Positions 9,471-17,098 of a DNA stretch of 64,000 bases are shown piece after piece; the first letter of the stretch is position 1, and each line of letters starts with the position of its first letter. Origin of the DNA: Arthrospira sp. PCC 9108 (GTDB taxonomy: Bacteria; Cyanobacteriota; Cyanobacteriia; Cyanobacteriales; Microcoleaceae). The DNA lies in contig CP066886.1 in the NCBI GenBank assembly GCA_016745315.1, forward strand, positions 2,473,501 through 2,537,500, read 5' to 3'. The notes under the pieces were generated by a model, which was given only the letters and a program-made list of their open reading frames with translations, did not search any database and was not told the origin of the DNA. The position numbers and the translations under genes were made by a program.

Positions 9471-10765
9471 TTAGGGGGTATGAGGTTTCAGGATAACTAC
9501 CCCATAGGCTTGGGGTAATAAATATTGGCGGATGGCTTGTTGTAACTGTTCTGCATTGAGGGATTGAATTTGGCGGGGATATTCTAAGGCTAGGTTCACA
9601 TTTCCGACGATCGCCTGATAGTAACCATACAAATTAGCGCGATCGCTTGGTGTTTCATTGCCAAAAATAAACCTGTTCGCCACTTGAGTCCGTACCCTGG
9701 TCATTTCGGTGGGGGTGATTAATTCCCTGTGGAGTCGGTTAATATGTTCGGCGATCGCTGCTTCGGCTTCGGCTAAGTGTTCGACCCGCAACCGAGCGGA
9801 AATATAAAATACTCCCTGTAGCCTCTGGGTCATATTGCTGCAACTAATCCCAGACACTAAACCCCGCTTTTCTCGTAAATCCTGCACTAAGCGGGAGGTA
9901 CGACCTTGACCTAAAATTGTAGCTAAAACATCCAAAGCATAGGTTTCTGAGAGTTGATTAAGTCCGGGAACTCGCCACACCATCATTAATCGCGCTTGTT
10001 GTAAGCTATCATCTATGATTTCATGGCGGACAATTTCGCTAAATCCTGACTCTGGAATCAGATGATGCAGATCTACTTCTGGGGGAAGTTCTGGATATGT
10101 CTGTGCTGGGATAGACTCGGCTACTGTTTCAATTAAAGCCTCGACAGGTAAATTACCCACAACTGCGATCGTGGTTTTTTGGGGACAGTAATGGCTGCGA
10201 TGAAACTCTCGCATTTGCTGAGGAGTTAACTGTTCAATAGCCGCCGCTGGTCCTAGTACAGACCGACGATAGGGGAGACGCTTAAAGGCTGTTTCCATGG
10301 TCCGCTGAAATGAACGACGCGCGGGGTTGTCTTCAGATCGCCGGATTTCTTCTAATACTACTAGCCTCTCGCGCTCAAAAGCATCATCGGGAATACTGGG
10401 GCTAAATACTACTTCAAGCTGTAGGGGGCTAGGGTAGCAAAGTCGCTGGGAGCGCTGGTAACATAATAATGGGTGTAGTCCTGGCTGGTGGCTGCATTGG
10501 TTAAAGCGCCTCGTTGTTCGATCAGTCTTTCAAATTCTCCAGCTTTTAGGTTGGGAGTCCCTTTAAACACCATGTGTTCTAAAAAGTGAGCCATCCCGTT
10601 GATCGGGTCGGGTTCGACAGCTGATCCAACATCAATCCAAACATTCAAGTTCACGGCTTCAACGGGTAACTGTTCTGCCACAATGGTGAGACCATTTGAT
10701 AATTTGTAGATGGTGGGAGCGTTTAGTGAGCGGGTGATATTTGATTCAAGTAGGATAGAAGTCAT
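9471..10765 (-). pseudogene. M16-family zinc peptidase, interrupted by one frameshift
   Basis: Together the two frames encode about 430 residues of an M16 (processing-protease/pitrilysin-like) peptidase. The N-terminal frame (10765-10409) has the zinc motif HFLEHMVFKGT, and the rest (internal Met at 10298, but homologous from about 10430) carries the C-terminal M16 lobe with the R/Y region GQGRTSRL. The break is in ACC-CTA-G-CCCCC-TA near 10428-10433. One more C gives a continuous LAP-LQLEVVFSPSIPDDAFERE, exactly what M16 proteins have there. Restoring one base in a five-C run repairs the gene, so a sequence error is as likely as a mutation. M16 proteins often occur in pairs; no partner is next to it. 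Confidence 0.82.
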
Positions 10766-10930
10766 TGGATCTTTAGCCCTGTGGTCTTTTCCCTATCTAT
10801 CTTAATGGGGTTATAGCAGAGTTACGGGGATTTGGTGATAATTTAGTTAATAGTGCTTGAGTTGATGCGATCGCCCGATCGCATATTACGATGGGTCTAA
10901 TATCACAATTGTCGAGAATAGCTCCCAACT

Positions 10931-11293
10931 ATGAATATCACCAAACCTCTACACGCCGCCATTTTAGTCTCGGACTTGGCAAAATCTCAGCATTTTTATA
11001 GCCAGATATTACAGTTAACTACAGTCGATCGCCCTTTGAATTTCCCAGGAATATGGTATCAGATTGGTGATTGGCAAATTCATCTAATTGAATCTGAACA
11101 AGTAATTGGCGATCGCGTCAATGAAGCGAAATGGGGACGCAACCGACATCTAGCTTTCGCGGTGGCTGATTTGGCGATCGCCAAAGCACAACTCACCCGC
11201 CATAATTACCCGTTTCAAATGAGCGCTTCCGGTCGTTCAGCCCTTTTTGTGGCTGACCCTGATGGTAATATTATCGAATTGAGTCAAATATGA
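10931..11293 (+). CDS. VOC-superfamily (glyoxalase/bleomycin-resistance-like) protein
   Basis: The 120-residue protein has the vicinal-oxygen-chelate fold pattern: HAAILVSDLAKSQHFYSQIL at the start, the second half beginning RHLAFAVADLAIAKAQL, and a final ADPDGNIIELSQ. Metal ligands would be the His in LHAAI, the His in QIHLIES, His in RHLAF and the Glu in IELSQ. Members range from glyoxalase I to dioxygenases and resistance proteins, so the substrate cannot be named. Its last codons overlap the start of the recombinase gene (ATGA at 11290), so the two are probably translationally coupled. Confidence 0.82.
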   Translation: MNITKPLHAAILVSDLAKSQHFYSQILQLTTVDRPLNFPGIWYQIGDWQIHLIESEQVIGDRVNEAKWGRNRHLAFAVADLAIAKAQLTRHNYPFQMSASGRSALFVADPDGNIIELSQI

Positions 11294-12582
11294 AAATTCT
11301 CGCCTATTCTTATACGGAACCGCTGTTAGAACCGCCGCCAGATCCGACGATTTGGGGATGGGATATTGATGGGATTTATCAAGATTTTGGCGATCGCCAA
11401 CAACTAGAGCAAATCCTAGAAGATTGTCAACAACTACCACCCCCCAACTATTTATTAATCCAACGCTATGAAGAATTGGGTAACTCTGTCCTAGAAGTTA
11501 GCGATCGCCTCCGCCAACTCCAACAGTTAAACATCCAAGTTATCGCCCTTCAATCCGACCTAAAGTCCTCCGATATTTCCCGTGTAGATTTAATCAAATT
11601 CATCTCCGAAATTAAACAAACTTACCACAGCCGTTGTCTGCGCCAAGGACACGCACGCAACCGTTTAAAAGCCATTCCTCCCCCCGGAAAAGCACCCTAT
11701 GGCTACCGTAGAGGAAAAGACCGCTACACCATTGATCGCAGCACCGCACCCGTTGTTAAAGACTTTTTTGAGCATTTTTTAATTTATGGTTCCCTACGCG
11801 GCGCAGTCCGGTATTTACAAAAGCGATATCATAAAAAAATCTCCGTAACTACCGGGAAGCGTTGGTTAATTAACCCCGTTTATCGAGGGGATTTAGCTTA
11901 TAAAAATAGTGAGATTATTTCCAATACTCATATCCCGATTATTTCCCGTGAAGAAGCCGCCCAAATCGATAGGTTATTAAGACGCAACCAGCGCCTCCCA
12001 CCTCGCACAGCCAGCGCCCCCCATTCTTTAGCTGGTTTATTAATGTGCAGTGAATGTAGTTCAGGGATGACCATTACCCGCGTTACCACCCATAACAAAA
12101 AACGAGAATATCTTTATTTAAGACCCCTAAAATGTCAGCGTCTAACTAAGTGCAAATCCCTTAATTATCATGATGTTTTATCGGCGACTATTGACCGAAT
12201 TTGTGCCGACCTACCCCCAGCAGTTGCCCAATTACAGATGCCAGATTTAGACAGATTTAAGCAGCAAATCTATGATGAAATAGCCAGTAAAAAAGACATC
12301 ATAAATCAACTGCCAACTCTGCAAACCACAGGAATTTTAGACAGTGAAACTGCCACCATTAGAGATTATAAATTGCGCCAAGAAATTGCCAAACTAGAGA
12401 ATCAATTATCTCAACTTCCCCCAGTCAATTTACAAGCCACCGCCCAAGCGGTTTCTATCCGCCAATTTTGGCTAGATTTATCGGAAACCGAGAGACGATT
12501 TTATCTGCGCGAATTTATTAAAAAAATCCACATTATTCGCGATCGCGATAACTGGCATTTACAACTAAATTTTATTTTTTAA
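11290..12582 (+). CDS. large serine-recombinase-family protein with degenerate catalytic domain
   Basis: The 430-residue protein contains the recombinase domain (about 120-225, with GKAPYGYRRG and KRWLINPVYRGDL), a zinc-ribbon (about 248-290, LLMCSECSSGM then C-x5-C) and a helical C-terminus, the order of large serine recombinases such as XisF. The N-terminal resolvase domain is abnormal. The usual Y-x-R-V-S with the nucleophilic Ser reads AYSYTEPLL, and the DR-LGRS arginine motif reads YEELGNS. The nucleophile and supporting Arg therefore seem absent. It may be a domesticated DNA-binding protein or an inactive relic. It overlaps the VOC gene by 4 bp. No attachment sites were identified. Confidence 0.75.
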   Translation: MKILAYSYTEPLLEPPPDPTIWGWDIDGIYQDFGDRQQLEQILEDCQQLPPPNYLLIQRYEELGNSVLEVSDRLRQLQQLNIQVIALQSDLKSSDISRVDLIKFISEIKQTYHSRCLRQGHARNRLKAIPPPGKAPYGYRRGKDRYTIDRSTAPVVKDFFEHFLIYGSLRGAVRYLQKRYHKKISVTTGKRWLINPVYRGDLAYKNSEIISNTHIPIISREEAAQIDRLLRRNQRLPPRTASAPHSLAGLLMCSECSSGMTITRVTTHNKKREYLYLRPLKCQRLTKCKSLNYHDVLSATIDRICADLPPAVAQLQMPDLDRFKQQIYDEIASKKDIINQLPTLQTTGILDSETATIRDYKLRQEIAKLENQLSQLPPVNLQATAQAVSIRQFWLDLSETERRFYLREFIKKIHIIRDRDNWHLQLNFIF

Positions 12583-12644
12583 CCCCGCCATATATCTACT
12601 GTAATAGCCGTGGCTGCTGACGGTGAACATCAATGATCCATTTT

Positions 12645-13247
12645 TCAACTGTCAGGAAGTAGAGGAGAAGTGGGAGAAGTGGGGGAACCCGGAGGCGGTA
12701 ATAAAGGACTCCCTGGCTGCATTTCATTAAGCGGCTGAGAGGGGAGAAAAGGATTAATAGGAGGTTCCACCCCATTATCCGGTGTCAGCGCATCAGGGGC
12801 TAATAAACCCTCAGAATCAACCGGAGAGGGCATTTCCTCAGAACTCGGTAAAGTCGCCAACGCCACGCGATCGCCTCCCACAGCTCGCATTTTATCTAAA
12901 ACCTGTACAACATCATTATAACGGGCATCTCTAGGGGCATACAGCACCACCAAGCCACTAGGATTCCACCTTAAAAAACGTTCCAAAGCCCGCTGCATTT
13001 GTTCAGAATTAACCCGTTGCTGGTCAATATAAGTATCCCCTCGAATATCCACCCCAACCACCAACATTTTTTGCATCTGAGTTTCACCAGTCCCCGCCCG
13101 TGGCAAATCCACATTGATCGCCTGTTGTCGGGTAAGCTGTAGGGCTGCCAAAATAAAAAACGTCAAAATACAAAAAACCACATCAATCAGGGGTAGCAGT
13201 TCAATACGCCCCTCATCAACCTGAGAATCTATGTTAACTTTCATCAA
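12645..13247 (-). CDS. exbD: ExbD/TolR-family biopolymer transport protein
   Basis: The 200-residue protein has one N-terminal membrane helix (about 17-40, LLPLIDVVFCILTFFILAAL) carrying the conserved Asp used for proton flow (PLIDVVF), then a periplasmic domain to about residue 135 and a low-complexity tail rich in Pro, Ser and Leu. With ExbB it uses the proton motive force to energise TonB-type outer-membrane transport or a Tol-like envelope function. The exbB gene lies upstream on the same strand, separated by about 180 bp. No tonB is visible in the window. Confidence 0.88.
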   Translation of the reverse strand: MMKVNIDSQVDEGRIELLPLIDVVFCILTFFILAALQLTRQQAINVDLPRAGTGETQMQKMLVVGVDIRGDTYIDQQRVNSEQMQRALERFLRWNPSGLVVLYAPRDARYNDVVQVLDKMRAVGGDRVALATLPSSEEMPSPVDSEGLLAPDALTPDNGVEPPINPFLPSQPLNEMQPGSPLLPPPGSPTSPTSPLLPDS

Positions 13248-13430
13248 TCTGCCTCCGTGGATAGTCCCACCAAAAAGGGTGTTTGTTAGTATCTTGGTAT
13301 CAATGACAAAGGTTTAATTAGCTCTGGGGGTGTTGTGGATATTATTCAACCTCTCCTTTTTGATGTTTATCATCATCAGCCAAGCGAGAATTACCCTTAA
13401 TCACAGGTTGAATTAAAGTATTTTGTTCAG

Positions 13431-14260
13431 CTACCGACTCAGGGGATTCTGATTGAGAGGGGTTTCCTCATCCTCAGATTCTGAAGGTAATTTGATTAAA
13501 GGAGTATGATCATCCTCCGACTCATCCTCATCGGGTAGCTTAATTAAACTACCTTTTGGGGGAAAATCCTCCTGGGGTTCTTCCGCCATCAAAGAGGCAT
13601 CATTAGCCTCTCCGGGAAGTAGCATCTGAGCTTTAACCTCTGGCCAATCCTGCCGATAGAGTAATTCTAATTCATTTCCCGCTTTTCGGAAGACCTTAAC
13701 CTGGCTAAAGGAAAAGCCTTGAAACAGGCGATAGAAAGCCAGACTGATAATAGCCACAATCAAGCCTGTAGCTGTACTAATCAGGGCTTCTCCAATCCCC
13801 AGGGTGACATCAGCAGCCGAAGAAGTACCAATATCTCCCAGGCGGATAGAACCCAAAGAATTAATCAGACCCAAAACTGTTCCCAACAAACCTAACATGG
13901 GGGCGAGGGCAATTACCGCCTCTAGAATTTTATCGCCCCGTCGCATAGAAACAAATTCCTCCTCAGCGGCTGCTTCCAGGGCGAGACTAAATAATTGAGG
14001 GTCTGGGGTAGCGAGTTTAAGGGGGCATAAAAAAACCTTCCCATGGGGCGATTATTGCTTTGTTTGGCAATCTGATAAGCCATTCCCCACTGTCCCCGAC
14101 GGGCGACATCTAAAACCCGGTTGACAATTCGGCGTTCACGGGTGAGGGTATTTCCCCAAAACCACAGTCTTTCAATAATGGTACTAATGGATAAAATTGA
14201 TAATACCATTAGGGGCCACATGGCTGGGCCGCCTCTCTCCAAGATTTGTTGAATATCCAT
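13431..14260 (-). pseudogene. exbB: ExbB/TolQ/MotA-family proton channel, interrupted by a frameshift
   Basis: The first frame (14260 to about 14010) encodes MDIQQILERGGPAMWPLMVL with the first membrane helix. The second (about 14025 to 13431) encodes the conserved channel part, MLGLLGTVLGLINSL and ALISTATGLIVAII. They join at a GCCCCCTTAAA run near 14020-14030: one extra C gives FFYAPLKLATPDPQLFSLAL and a continuous ExbB. An acidic tail follows. A further C added near 13462 would extend this tail in frame to a stop near 13372, ending ...KGEVE, which is possible but not compelling. Partner of the downstream exbD. As read, the gene is broken; a homopolymer sequence error is the simplest explanation. 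Confidence 0.82.
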
Positions 14261-14423
14261 ATAACCTATTGTCCTTCAGATCTCCCATTAGCCAAGATTG
14301 ACGAAAAAGTTATCAGTTTTCCATAAACCAAAGCAATCTCAATTTTAATCGCCTTGGGACAAGTGACAAGGGGGGAAGACAAATTCCCCTGAGAAACGCG
14401 ATTCCGGGTCGCGCCCCACCATG

Positions 14424-15889
14424 TCAACTGAGAATGGTACTCAGGTCTAAATATTCTTCGACGACATCAGCTAGAGTATCAAGCATCAGATCTCGTTGTT
14501 CGCGATAGTTAGGAATCCCGGTGGGTAAGGTTCCTAATCCCCTTGGTTTGCGGAGATGATTTAACCAAGACCTGCGCCAGGGGCTATTATCAAATATGCC
14601 ATGCAAATAGTGACCCCAGACGGCTTTATTGCTGCTGACTACTCCTAAATCTTGATCGTCAAATAGGGCTACTGTCTCCCGTTTGTCCAAAATTTGAGTC
14701 CGCCCTTGGTGTATCTCATAGCCTTCTACGGGAAATCCGATTTCTGGATAATTAGATGTTACCAACCGCTGGCGGGAGACTTTATCAGATAAAAGCATGG
14801 TTTTGATGGGAAGTAAACCTAAGCCGGGAAATTCTCCGATTTTACCCTCTAAGCCACGGGGATCAGATACCTGTTGTCCTAGCATCTGATACCCCCCACA
14901 GATACCCATGACCTGACCGCCTGCTTCTACATAATCCTGAATTTGAGCAGCCATGCCACTTTTTTGCAGGGCTAGTAGGTCAGCAATGGTGGTTTTAGAA
15001 CCGGGGATAATTACGGCATCGGGATGTCCTAGGGGTTCATTGAGTTCGACATATTGGACTTTAACGGTGGATTCGGCATCTAAAGGGTCAAAATCGGTAA
15101 AGTTAGAAATCCGAGGAATCCTGACTATGGCGATGGTTATATCGGTATTGTCGGAACGGGAACGGCGTTCGAGTAAACTGAGAGAATCTTCTGCTGGCAT
15201 GGCGATATCTACCCAGGGAATTACTCCGAGGACGGGGATTCCGGTGTATTTCTCTAACCACTCAATGCCAGAATCGAGAAGCGATCGCATACCGCGAAAT
15301 TTGTTAATCACAATGCCCTTAATTAAGGCTCGTTCCTCTGGGTCTAGTAGTTCTAGGGTTCCCACTACATGAGCAAAAGCCCCCCACGGTCAATGTCAAC
15401 TATCAATATGGTGAATGCTTGTAGATATTGCGCTACTCGCATATTGGTTAAATCTCGGTGCTTGAGATTGATTTCCGCCGGACTTCCCGCACCCTCACAG
15501 ACAATTACATCAAATTCCTTTTGTAGATAATCCAGACATTTAGTGATGGTCTCCCACCCGGTATCAAAGAATTTCTCATAATATTCGGTAGCTTTCAGGG
15601 TGGCTACAGGTTTCCCTTTCAGAATTACCTGAGAGGTCATATTTCCCTGGGGTTTTAACAAAATTGGGTTCATGGCTACATTGGGCACTAAACCCGCCGC
15701 CCAGGATTGTACGGCTTGTGCATAACCCATTTCTGCACCTGTGGCGGTGACGTAGGAGTTTAAAGCCATATTTTGCCCTTTAAAGGGAACTACACGCAGA
15801 TTTTGACGGCGTATGATCCGACATAGGGCGGTGACGAGCATGGATTTTCCGGCGTGGGATGTGGTTCCAACCACCATGATTGCTTTCAT
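14424..15889 (-). pseudogene. cobQ: cobyric acid synthase, interrupted by a frameshift
   Basis: CobQ amidates the b, d, e and g carboxylates of adenosylcobyrinic acid diamide in cobalamin (here probably pseudocobalamin) synthesis. The first frame (15889-15365) has the dethiobiotin-synthetase-like P-loop (MVVGTTSHAGKSMLVTALC) and NPILLKPQGNMTSQVILKGK. The second (from about 15385 to 14424) has the glutamine amidotransferase domain with nucleophile Cys in MGICGGYQMLG and His in WGHYLHGIFDN. They meet at CGTGGGGGGCTTTTGC near 15380-15392. One extra G restores DIDRGGAFAHVVGTLELL, the conserved family sequence. Combined length is about 488, normal for CobQ. The break is in a six-G run. Confidence 0.87.
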
Positions 15890-15916
15890 TTCGGGATTTT
15901 GAGCAGAGATGCTAAT

Positions 15917-16327
15917 TTATAGGGGAAGGCGTAGGTAACGGTTCAGGGCATTACTGAGGCGATCGCCCCATGATGGGGGTTTGCTATTATTTATATCATC
16001 GGTGGCTAGTCGTTCTGCTACTTTTCGCCCTAGGGGAGTCAGTCGAAAACTATCGGTGATTCCCTGACCGTCCACTTCTCGCCTCAATACTCCGACTTGG
16101 ATTAGCCATAAAAGGGCGTTTTCGGCTCTCAATTCCGGTAGAGGCGATCGCGTATATCCTAACTCTACACCCCGATTTCCGCTAATGGCACTCAGTTTAA
16201 CGCTTTGGTCAATGGAATCGGTTAAAAGTTTGATTTGAAACGGAGAACAGCGGATGGCTCGCTGGGCTCGGGCGATCGTCGCGGTAGAATATTCTATCGA
16301 CTTGGAAACCGAATTAGGGGCACTCAT
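15917..16327 (-). CDS. Npun_F0494-family conserved cyanobacterial protein
   Basis: A 136-residue soluble protein with no signal peptide or membrane segment. It resembles a conserved cyanobacterial family known as Npun_F0494. The centre, ALLWLIQVGVLRREVDGQGI followed by DSFRLTPLGRKVAERL, reads like a winged-helix 'does it end in a marR-like wing' segment, so a DNA-binding role is conceivable but unproven. It precedes cobQ on the same strand by 27 bp and may share its transcript. Function unknown. Confidence 0.7.
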   Translation of the reverse strand: MSAPNSVSKSIEYSTATIARAQRAIRCSPFQIKLLTDSIDQSVKLSAISGNRGVELGYTRSPLPELRAENALLWLIQVGVLRREVDGQGITDSFRLTPLGRKVAERLATDDINNSKPPSWGDRLSNALNRYLRLPL

Positions 16328-16486
16328 GGGTTGATGGGCTTTCCTGATGGCTGATTTTGAGTATATTATCCTCCACCTTTCGAGCCAAATTTTGATCAGA
16401 TTGTGTAATTGATTGCAAAATATCTTAAAATAACTTCATAAATAGACAGAGCATATCAAACTCGTTTTCAGGAGGACAACCATAAC

Positions 16487-16921
16487 ATGGCTTTATCTGC
16501 TGGTACTAAAGCCCCCGCATTTACCGCTAAAGATACCAACGGGAATACGGTTTCCCTCTCTGACTTCGCCGGGAAAACTGTTGTTCTCTACTTCTACCCC
16601 AAGGATGACACCCCTGGTTGCACTAAGGAAGCCCAAAGTTTCCGGGATAACTACGAAAACTATCAAAGCCGGGATATGGTGGTTTTGGGTGTAAGCACTG
16701 ATGACGAAGCCTCCCACAAGCTGTTTACCGAAAAATATGGCTTACCTTTCCAACTTTTGGCGGATACCGATGGCGCTATTACCAAAGCCTATGATGTAGA
16801 TGGCGGCGGTTATGCCAAGCGTGTTACCTATATTATCAATGGTGAGGGTGTCATTGACCATGTTGATGACAAGGTGAACACCTCTACCCACGCTCAGGAT
16901 ATTCTTGCTAAAGTCAATTAG
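16487..16921 (+). CDS. bcp: peroxiredoxin, BCP/PrxQ type with a single cysteine
   Basis: This 144-residue thiol peroxidase reduces H2O2 and alkyl hydroperoxides. The fold is clear: FYPKDDTPGCTKEAQSFRDN with peroxidatic Cys45, then VLGVSTDDEASHKLF and the ITKAYDV/RVTYIINGEG region. Most PrxQ proteins have a resolving Cys five residues after the first (CTKEAC); here that place is Gln50 and the protein has no other cysteine, so it must be a one-Cys enzyme or use an external thiol. The ATG at 16487 follows AGGAGG at 16470-16475. It is preceded by 159 bp of A/T-rich promoter region shared with the divergent gene. Confidence 0.93.
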   Translation: MALSAGTKAPAFTAKDTNGNTVSLSDFAGKTVVLYFYPKDDTPGCTKEAQSFRDNYENYQSRDMVVLGVSTDDEASHKLFTEKYGLPFQLLADTDGAITKAYDVDGGGYAKRVTYIINGEGVIDHVDDKVNTSTHAQDILAKVN

Positions 16922-17098
16922 TGCGATCGCTAATTGAAAATTAAAAAAATATCCGTTTTAAACCATTAGCCACCCGTAGAGTTTTCTAGGGGTGGCTTTA
17001 TTGGTGCGCCACTGAGTTATGCTAACCATTGTGGGATGTGTAATGTCAAATGCGCCCTTAGACACCCTACGGTTCTTACCCCTACGGTTTTTAGGAAG

